Shown here: positions 27,485 through 36,512 of the stretch, in pieces
Position numbering within the stretch: the stretch's first letter is position 1
Layout: each line of letters starts with the position of its first letter
NCBI RefSeq assembly: GCF_025905425.1
Contig: NZ_CP109603.1
Span: 4,356,501 to 4,420,500, forward strand
From: Pseudomonas putida
Lineage (GTDB): Bacteria > Pseudomonadota > Gammaproteobacteria > Pseudomonadales > Pseudomonadaceae
DNA: 64,000 nt
Direction of reading: 5' to 3'
Program-made: the position numbers and the translations under genes
The notes under the pieces: model-generated
What the model was told of the DNA's origin: nothing
Database searches by the model: none
The model's input: the letters and a program-made list of their open reading frames with translations, nothing else

Positions 27485-28047
27485 GGGTTGTCCTCGTTAT
27501 CCTTCACGGTTTGGCGATAGCGATGCCAGTCGAATGCCGGGCCTGGGTCGGTCTTGCGCACTGGCGCAATGTCGCTGTGGCCCTGGATGCGCGCAAGGCT
27601 GATGACCGGCCAGGCGTTACGGATCTGCCGGGTGAGCTGCTCCAGCGTGGCGTACTGGGCATCGGTGTAAGGCAGGTCGTCAGTGCCTTCGAGCTCGATG
27701 CCGATGGAAAAGTCATTGCAGCCCTCGCGCCCGTCGAAACTCGACACCCCGGCATGCCAGGCGCGGTCGAGCAACGACACGAACTGGGTCACCGCGCCAT
27801 TGCGCTCGACAAACAGATGCGCCGATACCGTCAGGTGACTGATGCTCGCAAAATAGGGGTGTTCATTGGCGTCCAGGCGGTTCTGGAAGAATTCCTGAAC
27901 CTTGCCGGTGCCGAAACACGCTGGCGGCAGGCTGATGTTGTGGATCACCAGCAAGGAGATCGACTCGCCCTCGGGGCGTGCATTGAAGTTCGGCGAAGGG
28001 CAGTGGGTGATTCCGTGGAACCAGCCGGTGGCACGGTCCAATTGCAT
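27481..28047 (-). CDS. ampD: 1,6-anhydro-N-acetylmuramyl-L-alanine amidase AmpD
   Basis: A 188-residue cytoplasmic zinc amidase of the Amidase_2 family that trims recycled anhydro-muropeptides and so keeps ampC beta-lactamase repressed. Zinc ligands are His36 (LLVIHNISLP), His157 (QGHSDIAP) and Asp167 (KTDPGPAFDW), with catalytic Glu118 in IGIELEG. It has no signal peptide, which separates it from periplasmic AmpDh paralogues. It forms an operon with ampE. Confidence 0.95.
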   Translation of the reverse strand: MQLDRATGWFHGITHCPSPNFNARPEGESISLLVIHNISLPPACFGTGKVQEFFQNRLDANEHPYFASISHLTVSAHLFVERNGAVTQFVSLLDRAWHAGVSSFDGREGCNDFSIGIELEGTDDLPYTDAQYATLEQLTRQIRNAWPVISLARIQGHSDIAPVRKTDPGPAFDWHRYRQTVKDNEDNP

Positions 28048-28135
28048 GGGGCAGATCCTGAAAAAACGCCGGGTACAGAGCAGCAGTATGCCCTGCGTCC
28101 GAGGCCGTTTGCATGTGAATCATTGTAATGGTGGT

Positions 28136-30310
28136 TCAGCGGACCTGCCGTTGCCGCAGCCCTTCGAGCACCGCTTCCAGCGCCCGTTCGAACAGCAAGC
28201 CGTCATCGAGCACCCGCACTTCCCCCCGCTGCATCGCCAGGGCAAGGCTGCCAATGTTCCACTCACGCACTTTCATGCCCGTGCGATTGGCGAAGACCAG
28301 CCGATCGCTGCTGTCGATACGCGCCACCAGCTTGCAGCGCAGTGGCTGGTCTTCATCGAACACCTCGACCCAGGTGCCGATACGCAAACGCTGCACCTGG
28401 CGCAGCTCCGAGGCGTGGCCGTCGGCCACGTGCAGGGGCGCACAAGCCGGCTCTTCGGCCAGTGCCAGCACGATGTCCTCGGCCACAAGCACCGCCTCAA
28501 GCTCCGGGTGGTCATCGGCCAGGGGCCCTTGCGACGTGGAGCAGGCGCGCAGGTGCAACTGCTCCAACTGCAAAAAGAAGTCGCGGGTAGCGGTCGAGTC
28601 CAGCGCCACGCCAGCCAGGCCTTCGCGCAGTGCCTTGAGCAGCCCAGGCAGCGCTTGCAGCAATTGCTCACACGCCTGTGGGCCGTGGTGCGGGGCGATG
28701 CTGGCAAGCAGCGCGTCCAGGGTGGCCAAGGCGTTGTGCCAGGCCTGGGAGCCCTCGCCCTGCTTGAGCCACGCCAGCAACATCACCTGGCTCCAGGCCT
28801 GCACCAGCATCTGTACCACCACCTGCGGCAACACCCGTCCACGTAGACGCTGGTTGAGCACGTGCTGCACCTGCTGGCGAGCTTGCAAGGTGCGCGCCCG
28901 GCCCTCTTCGGCGTCGCGCGTGCGTTGTTCGAGCAGCTCGTTGCGGCGGCGTTCGTCCTGGCTGAAAGCGATAAAATCGTCGAGCAACTCGGCGAACAGG
29001 CTCGGGTCTTCGGTAAAGTCGTTGAGCAGGCGCTGAATGATTCGCTCCACCCGCACATGCAAACTGTCGCGCAATCCTTCACCCCCCTTCTCCCAACCGA
29101 TCGCAGCACCCGCAATCTCGTTGAGCAAGCGGCGGGCCGGGTGGCTGGCACGGCTGAACAGCCCTTTGTCGAGCAGCGCGACCTTGAGCAGCGGAATATG
29201 CAGACGCGCGATCAGCGCCCTGAGGCTGGCCGGAAGGTTGTCGTCGTTGTGGATGTACTCGAACAGCAGGCCGACCAGATTGATCATGTCTTCATCGGCC
29301 GTGGCGATGCGCCGGCGTGTGCCACTGCGCACACTTACGCGCAACAGCAGTTGTTCAAGCTGCTGGCCGAGCTCGAAGTCATCTGCCGCCTGCGTGGCGG
29401 GTACATAGTGCTGCAGGTGTGAGAGCAGGCGTAGCAGGTCGGCGGTGCTGATCGGCCGGGCAGCGGCCACGGCCTGCAAACGCGGCGCGATCTGCCCCCG
29501 CGCCGGGGCCAGGAGTGTTTGCAGCGAAGCAAAATACGCTTGCCCCGCACTGTCGGCGCCCACCTGCCCCTGTGCCTCCAGGCTTGCCGGCCGACGCCCG
29601 GCGCTCATGCGCCGGTCCTCGGCGCGCCGCCGTGGGGCCGGTTGCAGCTCGGGCAGCACGCCGGCTGCGGCGAGCAACTGGTTGGCCTCGGCATAGAGCA
29701 CATCCACATCACGCAGCACGTAGCGTTCGAAAAGCTTGAGCAGGACCAGCTTCACCCGTAGACCAACCCCCAGGTTGCGGCCGGCTTCGAGGAAATAGCC
29801 GCACAGGGCGGCGGGCCCAACTGGGTTCTGCTGCTCGCCCACAGGGCGATCAAGCAATGCCTGCAAGCGCAGGCCCAGTTGCTGCAGGGCAACGCCATCG
29901 CGCGACAGCACCCGCGCGACCATGCCATCGAGGGCCGACGCACGCTCTCGTTGGCTCTTGTTGCCGGTACTTTCCCCGCCATCCAGGCCGCCCAGGGGGT
30001 CGAGCTTGCCGATGCTGGCGAAGGTGCCATAGAACGTATCGAGAAAGCCGCGCTCGATGCTTTTGCGCTTCAGACGCAAATCACGCATTGCTTCGAAATA
30101 CAGGTTTTGGTCGCAGCGTTCAAAGGCCTTGTCGGCCATCTCGAAGAGGGTGTCGTCGGCGTTGTCGAACAAGCCTTGCAGGCCTTGACGCAATTGCAGT
30201 GCAGCTTTGTCCCGCACTTGCAGGAGCACCACCGGAAGGCAAGGCAGAGGCGTGCGCGCGCCCCGGTCGATGGCTGCCGCCAGCGGCACCACCTTGCCTT
30301 CTTTATGCAT
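28136..30310 (-). CDS. DUF1631 family protein
   Basis: A 724-residue, mostly helical cytoplasmic protein. The N-terminal part (LRQGLQGLFDNADDTLFEMA and the following RDLRLKRKSIERGF) and the C-terminal block TWVEVFDEDQ to LLFERALEAVLEGLRQ match DUF1631. The last 120 residues have a PilZ-like pattern (RCKLVARIDSSDRLVFANRTG), so cyclic di-GMP binding is conceivable, but a clear RxxxR motif is not evident. Function is unknown. It diverges from nadC. Confidence 0.82.
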   Translation of the reverse strand: MHKEGKVVPLAAAIDRGARTPLPCLPVVLLQVRDKAALQLRQGLQGLFDNADDTLFEMADKAFERCDQNLYFEAMRDLRLKRKSIERGFLDTFYGTFASIGKLDPLGGLDGGESTGNKSQRERASALDGMVARVLSRDGVALQQLGLRLQALLDRPVGEQQNPVGPAALCGYFLEAGRNLGVGLRVKLVLLKLFERYVLRDVDVLYAEANQLLAAAGVLPELQPAPRRRAEDRRMSAGRRPASLEAQGQVGADSAGQAYFASLQTLLAPARGQIAPRLQAVAAARPISTADLLRLLSHLQHYVPATQAADDFELGQQLEQLLLRVSVRSGTRRRIATADEDMINLVGLLFEYIHNDDNLPASLRALIARLHIPLLKVALLDKGLFSRASHPARRLLNEIAGAAIGWEKGGEGLRDSLHVRVERIIQRLLNDFTEDPSLFAELLDDFIAFSQDERRRNELLEQRTRDAEEGRARTLQARQQVQHVLNQRLRGRVLPQVVVQMLVQAWSQVMLLAWLKQGEGSQAWHNALATLDALLASIAPHHGPQACEQLLQALPGLLKALREGLAGVALDSTATRDFFLQLEQLHLRACSTSQGPLADDHPELEAVLVAEDIVLALAEEPACAPLHVADGHASELRQVQRLRIGTWVEVFDEDQPLRCKLVARIDSSDRLVFANRTGMKVREWNIGSLALAMQRGEVRVLDDGLLFERALEAVLEGLRQRQVR

Positions 30311-30552
30311 CCTGAACTCCTTGCAGGTTCGCTTGCCCGTCAGTGCAATGAATCGTCAAAACCATGACGCCAAATACTGGGCACCATTATCGGCAAAAAT
30401 TCTGATAGCTGCCAGCGCCGTATCGCTTGCAGGAAAATGACTCTGTTCTGGGTCAGACGCTCACACCGACCGACCAAAGGTCACTCGCTATGCGGCTGTA
30501 CACACCGGCCCCCTGCCCTATAATCGCCGGCATCTAGCTTGTGGAGCCGACC

Positions 30553-31401
30553 ATGCCGAACCTACGCCTCGCCGACCTGACCGCTGAAATCGAAGCCAAC
30601 GTGCGCCGCGCGCTGCTGGAGGACATCGGCAGTGGCGATATCACCGCGCAGCTGATCCCGGCCGAGCGCCTGGCCAAGGCGACCATCATTACCCGCGAGG
30701 ACTGCGTGATCGCTGGCACCGCCTGGGTCGATGCCGTGTTCCGCCAGCTCGACCCACGGGTGGCCGTGCACTGGCAGGTAGCCGACGGCGAGAGGGCGGT
30801 GGCCAACCAGCCGCTGTTCCACCTGGAAGGCCCGGCACGCTCGCTGCTCAGTGGTGAGCGTAGCGCGCTGAACTTCCTGCAGATGTTGTCTGGTGTCGCC
30901 ACGCGCGCGCGCTTTCTGGCCGACATGGTCGAAGGGACCCAGGTACGCCTTCTCGACACCCGCAAGACCCTCCCAGGCCTGCGCCTGGCGCAAAAGTATG
31001 CGGTCACCTGCGGCGGTTGCGACAACCACCGTATCGGCCTTTACGACGCCTTCCTGATCAAGGAAAACCACATCGCCGCCAGCGGTGGCGTGGCCGAGGC
31101 AGTGGCGGCGGCGCACCGTATCGCCCCTGGCAAGCCGGTGGAAATCGAGGTGGAAAGCCTGGACGAACTGCGCCAGGCCCTGAATGCGGGTGCAGATATC
31201 GTCATGCTCGACGAGCTGACCCTGGATGAAATGCGCGAAGCGGTGCGCATCACCGCAGGCAAGGCCAAACTTGAGGCCAGCGGCGGCGTCAACGAGAGCA
31301 CTTTGCGGGTTATTGCCGAGACTGGCGTCGATTACATCTCCATTGGTGCCATGACCAAGGATGTGAAAGCCGTTGACCTGTCGATGCGCTTGAGCCTCTG
31401 A
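30553..31401 (+). CDS. nadC: Nicotinate-nucleotide pyrophosphorylase
   Basis: A 282-residue quinolinate phosphoribosyltransferase that forms nicotinate mononucleotide in NAD synthesis. Signatures are [50 protein letters not shown] and the C-terminal [23 protein letters not shown] at 30553 is chosen over a GTG at 30541. A TATAAT at 30519-30524 is a likely -10 element. Downstream lies the IS110 element. Confidence 0.96.
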   Translation: MPNLRLADLTAEIEANVRRALLEDIGSGDITAQLIPAERLAKATIITREDCVIAGTAWVDAVFRQLDPRVAVHWQVADGERAVANQPLFHLEGPARSLLSGERSALNFLQMLSGVATRARFLADMVEGTQVRLLDTRKTLPGLRLAQKYAVTCGGCDNHRIGLYDAFLIKENHIAASGGVAEAVAAAHRIAPGKPVEIEVESLDELRQALNAGADIVMLDELTLDEMREAVRITAGKAKLEASGGVNESTLRVIAETGVDYISIGAMTKDVKAVDLSMRLSL

Positions 31402-31439
31402 GGGCGCGCGGCGCTTGTACCCCGGATAACATGGGTCAT

Positions 31440-31447
31440 TGTGGGAG
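31440..31447. repeat. Split REP target, nadC-side half
   Basis: TGTGGGAG is the outer end of the REP that the IS110 element interrupts. The rest of the REP continues at 32691. Confidence 0.85.
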
Positions 31448-31460
31448 CAACTGTCTTCTT

Positions 31461-31544
31461 GTGGAAGCTGGCCTTGCCGGCGATGGGGCGCGTAGCGCCC
31501 CAGGCCCGGCTGTGCCGGGCATCGCCAGCAAGGCTTGCTCCTAC
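31461..31544. repeat. REP-like inverted pair inside the IS110 3' end
   Basis: GTGGAAGCTGGCCTTGCCGG at the left faces CCAGCAAGGCTTGCTCCTAC at the right, with GGGGCGCGTAGCGCCCC and GCCCGGCTGTGCCGGGC hairpins between. It lies inside the element ends. The transposase stop codon (31541-31543) is part of the right arm, so the palindrome could serve as terminator and may have set the protein's C-terminus. Confidence 0.75.
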
Positions 31545-32476
31545 GAATGAGCTATTTGCTCCTTCCAGGGCGTTCCGGTCTTGAGCATCGCATTTAGCCT
31601 CACTATCAATACTCGCATACACGCCACCACCGATACTTTCGCGCACTTCCCCTGGGCTCGCAGTGCTTTGTAGCGCTCGCAGAAGTCCTTGTTGTGCCGT
31701 ATCACCACCCAGCAGGCCATATAGAGCGCCCGCCTGACTTGTGAGCGCCCCCCCCAGATTGAACGCTTGCCCGACTGCTTGCCGCTGTCCTGGTTGAACG
31801 GCGCAACACCGACCAAGGCGGCAATTTCCTTCTTATCCACCTGGCCCAGCTCTGGCAGCAAGGCCATCAGCTTTCCGGCAGTAATCAGACCAATTCCTTT
31901 GACTTGAGTGAGCTGTTTAACCCGGTCATCAGGCAAAGCTGCTGCCTGCTGTGCGATCTCTTGTTCCAGCGCTCGAATTTCACCCTTCAGATAGGCGATG
32001 TGTTGTTCCAACCGCAAACAAACACTGGGAGCCCGCGCCTGCTTCAGGCGCCGCTTGTCATCGTCGCGCTGTTGGACGAAGCGATCCCGCTGCATAAGCA
32101 GTTCGCGCAGCAAGGCCCGCTCGGGTGTCATCACCTGGCAAGGCCGTGGGGGCATAACTTCAGCCAGGTGAGCCAAAACAGCTGCGTCAATGGGATCGGT
32201 CTTGGCGCGTTTACCCATCGACTTGGCAAAGTCCCGGGCACGACTGGGATTGATCCGGCAAACCGGAAAATCGGCATCCTGCAGCGCTTTGAGGACATTG
32301 CACTCGTAGCCACCGGTAGCTTCGAGCAAGACCATTGAAACTGCATACCCGCCAAGCTTTTCGACGAGCAGTTGGAATCCCTTCAAGTCATTGGAAACAC
32401 TGAAGTTCACCCCCTCAGGGCGGATGTGAACAGCAAGTGTGGCACTGGAAACATCGATGCCGACAGAGGAAGACAT
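31541..32476 (-). CDS. IS110-family transposase (DEDD recombinase)
   Basis: A 311-residue RNA-guided-type recombinase. The N-terminal RuvC-like DEDD site is visible as Asp8 (VGIDVSS), Glu52 (LLEATGGYE), Asp94 and Asp97 (KTDPIDAAVLAH). A coiled-coil stretch follows at about 130-180, then the C-terminal Transposase_20 domain with VKGIGLITA and the catalytic Ser231 in NQDSGKQSG. All key residues are present, so it looks active. ATG at 32476 follows AAGAGGG, and a TTG two codons earlier is less likely. The gene lies downstream of its bridge RNA on the same strand, the IS110-group layout. Confidence 0.93.
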   Translation of the reverse strand: MSSSVGIDVSSATLAVHIRPEGVNFSVSNDLKGFQLLVEKLGGYAVSMVLLEATGGYECNVLKALQDADFPVCRINPSRARDFAKSMGKRAKTDPIDAAVLAHLAEVMPPRPCQVMTPERALLRELLMQRDRFVQQRDDDKRRLKQARAPSVCLRLEQHIAYLKGEIRALEQEIAQQAAALPDDRVKQLTQVKGIGLITAGKLMALLPELGQVDKKEIAALVGVAPFNQDSGKQSGKRSIWGGRSQVRRALYMACWVVIRHNKDFCERYKALRAQGKCAKVSVVACMRVLIVRLNAMLKTGTPWKEQIAHS

Positions 32477-32501
32477 GGCCAAACCCTCTTAAACTCAAGG
32501 A

Positions 32502-32659
32502 GTGAGAGCGCTTTGGCTTGGCCCACGCTTGTGATTCGAGATTACGCCCCTCATCCAACTGTTCGGGCTCTCGCCAAAGTGGAACGGTGAATGGCAGCTT
32601 TTGCTCCCACACGTGCTCTGGGCACCTCGGGCTATCAGCTTGCCATTCACCGCTCTCAC
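32502..32659 (-). ncRNA. Predicted IS110 bridge RNA
   Basis: On the transposase strand, GTGAGAGCG (32659-32651) and CGCTCTCAC (32510-32502) close a domain holding two hairpins. The target loop has stem CGGTGAATGGC/GCCATTCACCG (32652-32642 with 32595-32585), left guide AGCCCG (32633-32628), apical GTGC/GCAC and right guide TGTGGGAG (32611-32604). The donor loop has stem CTTTGGC/GCCAAAG (32579-32573 with 32517-32511), left guide ACAGTTG (32562-32556) and right guide CACAAG (32533-32528). The left guides copy the left flank of the REP and the element's right end. The right guides complement the other sides including the CT core. The pairing is visible in the sequence. The role is inferred from IS621-type bridge RNAs. 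Confidence 0.82.
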
Positions 32660-32664
32660 TTCAG

Positions 32665-32690
32665 ATTCTATTCCCTCTCCAAGACACAAG
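32665..32690 (-). promoter_or_regulatory. Junction promoter half for the bridge RNA
   Basis: On the transposase strand TAGAAT (32670-32665) is a good -10. If the element circularises, its right end (GTTG), the CT core and the first base of the left end form TTGCTT, exactly 17 bases upstream of TAGAAT. Transcription would then start at about 32658, right at the closing stem of the RNA. In the integrated state the -35 is replaced by REP sequence. Confidence 0.6.
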
Positions 32691-32722
32691 CGGGCTTGCC
32701 CGCGAAGCGGCCCGAACAGGCG
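32691..32722. repeat. Split REP target, trxB-side half
   Basis: CGGGCTTGCCCGCGAAGCGG continues the REP interrupted by the IS110 element. Confidence 0.85.
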
Positions 32723-32739
32723 CAGCAAATTCCAGGCAT

Positions 32740-32770
32740 AAAAAAACCGGCCAGATGGCCGGTTTTTTTT
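32740..32770. terminator. Bidirectional intrinsic terminator of trxB
   Basis: AAAAAAACCGGCCAGATGGC continues into CGGTTTTTTTT, a GC stem with A and T runs on both sides. It lies 11 bases after the trxB stop and can work on both strands. Confidence 0.95.
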
Positions 32771-32780
32771 CGGGCATGGA

Positions 32781-34072
<1,292 letters not shown>

Positions 34073-34837
34073 ATGCAAGCCCCTGTCCTCTCTGGCCCCC
34101 AGTATCTGCGCGAAGGCCTGAAACTGGTGCTGAGCCCGAACCTGCGGTTGTTCGTGCTGCTGCCCCTGGCAGTCAACCTGCTGCTGTTCGGCGGCCTGAT
34201 CTACTTTGCCGGCCATCAGTTCAGTGTGTGGGTCGACGCGCTGATGCCGACCCTGCCCAGCTGGTTGAACTTCCTCACGTACATTCTCTGGCCACTGTTC
34301 GTCGCGCTGGTGGTGCTGATGGTGTTCTTCACCTTCACCCTGGTGGCCAACGTCATTGCGGCGCCGTTCAACGGTTTTCTGGCCGAAAAGGTCGAGGTGG
34401 TGGTGCGTGGCGAAGACAATTTCCCCGCCTTCAGCTGGGCTGAGCTGGTGGCCATGGTGCCGCGCACCTTCGGCCGCGAGATGCGCAAGCTGGGCTACTT
34501 CCTGCCACGGGCCATCGGCCTGTTCATCCTGTCGCTGATCCCGGTGGTCAACGTGGTTGCCGCGCCGCTGTGGCTGATCTTTGGTGTCTGGATGATGGCT
34601 ATCCAGTACATCGACTACCCGGCGGACAACAACAAGATGAGCTGGCAGGACATGCTTGCCTGGCTACGCAGCAAGCGCTGGCAGTCATTGAGCTTTGGCG
34701 GCATTACCTACCTGGCGCTGATGGTGCCGGTGGTCAACGTGCTGATGATGCCGGCGGCGGTGGCCGGGGCTACGTTGTTCTGGGTGCGTGAGAAAGGCGA
34801 TACCCGCGTCATGAAACCGTCCAACCAGAGCACCTGA
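34073..34837 (+). CDS. cysZ: Sulfate transporter CysZ
   Basis: A 254-residue inner-membrane protein of the CysZ/EI24 family, which brings sulfate into the cell for cysteine synthesis. It has helices near 25-47, 67-95, 148-180 and 212-240, and the conserved [13 protein letters not shown] and [20 protein letters not shown] segments. The ATG follows TCGGAG. A degenerate copy of the last 60 or so codons lies 4.2 kb downstream, beyond the iron-receptor module, pointing to rearrangement at this locus. Confidence 0.95.
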   Translation: MQAPVLSGPQYLREGLKLVLSPNLRLFVLLPLAVNLLLFGGLIYFAGHQFSVWVDALMPTLPSWLNFLTYILWPLFVALVVLMVFFTFTLVANVIAAPFNGFLAEKVEVVVRGEDNFPAFSWAELVAMVPRTFGREMRKLGYFLPRAIGLFILSLIPVVNVVAAPLWLIFGVWMMAIQYIDYPADNNKMSWQDMLAWLRSKRWQSLSFGGITYLALMVPVVNVLMMPAAVAGATLFWVREKGDTRVMKPSNQST

Positions 34838-34962
34838 TAACCCCAATACGGACACGTTTCAGCTCCCAAGTCTTTAGGCAAGATGGCAATTCCCAATCGC
34901 AGCTTAACGGCATACAATCGCGATCAATTCTTATCCGCATTGGCACAACCAAGGAGTTGCAG

Positions 34963-35490
34963 GTGTCCAAGGGATCACTGTTGCCTTCCTCACCTCACAC
35001 TGACATAGACCTTCTGTATCGCGATCACAGTCAGTGGCTTCTGACATGGATTCGAAGACGGCTAGATAACAAGGACCAGGCAGCAGATATCACACAGGAT
35101 ACATTCGTACGCTTGATCAGTAGCGCTTTGGTGAAAGCCCCTCGGGAACCCCGAAGCTATCTCGCAACTGTGGCCAAACGGTTGATTATTGACCAGTCAC
35201 GTCGCCGCCAGCTGGAGAAGGCCTATCTGCAATACATGGCTGATGAGCCTCAGCTCTTGGCGTGCTCACCAGAGCGTCGTGTGCTTGTGTTGGAAACGCT
35301 GTTGCAACTGGCCGCAATGCTAGAAGGTATGGGAGAGAAAGTGCGACAAGCCTTCTTCTATGTCCAGCTTGACGGGCTTTCGTATAGCGAAGTCGCCGCG
35401 CGGCTAGGCATCTCGGTAAGTTCGGTAACCAAATACATGGCCAAGGCCACGGAGCGTTGCCTGTTCTACGAATTGGACGCCGAAGCGTGA
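34963..35490 (+). CDS. FecI-type ECF sigma factor
   Basis: A 175-residue iron-starvation ECF sigma factor. Region 2 is DHSQWLLTWIRRRLDNKDQA and ADITQDTFVRL. Region 4 is YSEVAARLGISVSSVTKYMAKA. GTG at 34963 is chosen because AAGGAG (34951-34956) is well placed for it, whereas TTG at 34957 directly abuts the ribosome site. It should direct transcription of the receptor gene downstream when released by its FecR partner. Base composition (many AT-ending codons) differs from the flanks. Confidence 0.9.
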   Translation: MSKGSLLPSSPHTDIDLLYRDHSQWLLTWIRRRLDNKDQAADITQDTFVRLISSALVKAPREPRSYLATVAKRLIIDQSRRRQLEKAYLQYMADEPQLLACSPERRVLVLETLLQLAAMLEGMGEKVRQAFFYVQLDGLSYSEVAARLGISVSSVTKYMAKATERCLFYELDAEA

Positions 35491-36428
35491 CCCTGTCAGA
35501 CAGGCACCTTGCATTGCGTGCTGCTGCTCAATGGCATGCCCGACTGGGGGCCGCTCCTGAGTGCCCAAAAGAGCAGGTCGAATTCCAGAGCTGGATCAAG
35601 CTAGATCCACTCAATTCCTGGGCCTGGGAACGAGTAGAGCACCTGCAAGCGGGCTTACAAGATGTTCCTGGCGGGCTAGCGCGGCATGCCCTGAGCAATA
35701 ACACTGGCGAAGCAGGACGCAGGGTAATACTCAAAAGTGTGGTATTGGGACTGGGCCTGGCAGGTCTTGCCTGGAACGGCTATCAACGCTCTGCGACATG
35801 GCTTGCTGACCTGCGCACGGGCGTGGGAGAACGACGCAATGTGGTTCTAGCCGACGGCACTCGCTTGTTCCTCAATACAGCTTCAGCAGTGGACATCCGC
35901 TACGATGCAGGCGAGCGGCTGCTAATTCTGCATGATGGCGAAATTCTGGTTGAAACCGCTTCAGACCCCCGCCCGTTCAGAGTGCGTACCATCCACGGTG
36001 AAATGCTCGCCCTCGGCACCCGGTTCGACGTCCGCATGTATGGCGACCACACCCGGTTAGCGGTGCTGGAACATACCGTGTTAGTGCACAGTGCCAGCGC
36101 ACCAGACCCCGTCAAGGTGGAGGCCGGTATGGGGCTGGACTTTGCCAATGGACAGCTCCCATTCCCTAAGGCTACTGAGATCAACGAGAGCGCATGGAGC
36201 CAGGGACGCTTGATCATTAATGAATGGCGCCTAGATCGCGCCTTGGTCGAGTTGGAGCGTTATCGGTTTGGCTTCATACGGTGCAGCGATGAGGTCGCCG
36301 ACCTGAGAGTTTCAGGCGTATTTCCGCTGGACGACATTGACCGGGCATTGATGGTCATCGCTCAGGCATTGAAGTTGAAGGTACACCGCCGTACTCGCTT
36401 CTGGGTACAACTGACCTCTGCGACCTAA
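35487..36428 (+). CDS. FecR-type transmembrane sigma regulator
   Basis: A 313-residue anti-sigma/signal protein. The cytoplasmic N-terminus has the DUF4880 pattern ALRAAAQWHARLGAA and FQSWIKLDPLNSWAWERVE. One membrane helix (VVLGLGLAGLAW) follows, then a periplasmic FecR domain (GERRNVVLADGTRLFLNTAS) and a C-terminal STN-like part that contacts the receptor. GTG at 35487 overlaps the sigma-factor stop (GTGA), so the two are translationally coupled. It relays receptor occupancy to the sigma factor. Confidence 0.9.
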   Translation: MTLSDRHLALRAAAQWHARLGAAPECPKEQVEFQSWIKLDPLNSWAWERVEHLQAGLQDVPGGLARHALSNNTGEAGRRVILKSVVLGLGLAGLAWNGYQRSATWLADLRTGVGERRNVVLADGTRLFLNTASAVDIRYDAGERLLILHDGEILVETASDPRPFRVRTIHGEMLALGTRFDVRMYGDHTRLAVLEHTVLVHSASAPDPVKVEAGMGLDFANGQLPFPKATEINESAWSQGRLIINEWRLDRALVELERYRFGFIRCSDEVADLRVSGVFPLDDIDRALMVIAQALKLKVHRRTRFWVQLTSAT

Positions 36429-36512
36429 TTATTTCACATCGCCATTGTCGGTTTGCGCAACTCGTCCGTGCTCTCTTCCAACCGCCTGAGAAAGGCACCT
36501 GAAGGAGCAGCC

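Larger units (their letters stand above)
31448..32690 (-). mobile_element. IS110-family insertion sequence inserted in a REP
   Basis: A 1243-bp element including one copy of the AG (CT on the transposase strand) core. The left flank ends TGTGGGAG (31440-31447) and the right flank begins CGGGCTTGCCC (32691 on). Joined, they give TGTGGGAGCGGGCTTGCCC, identical to intact REPs at 16308 and 26594, so both ends are placed to the base. There are no terminal inverted repeats, as usual for IS110. The element holds one DEDD transposase, a long upstream region reading as a bridge RNA, and a REP-like palindrome at its 3' end. The P. putida IS110 elements ISPpu9 and ISPpu10 are known to target REPs. Whether this is one of them is not determined here. 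Confidence 0.88.

Noticed and set aside
34838..34962. Fur box before the sigma-factor gene
   Set aside because: The best candidate near 34921-34943 matches only about 7 of 19 consensus positions.
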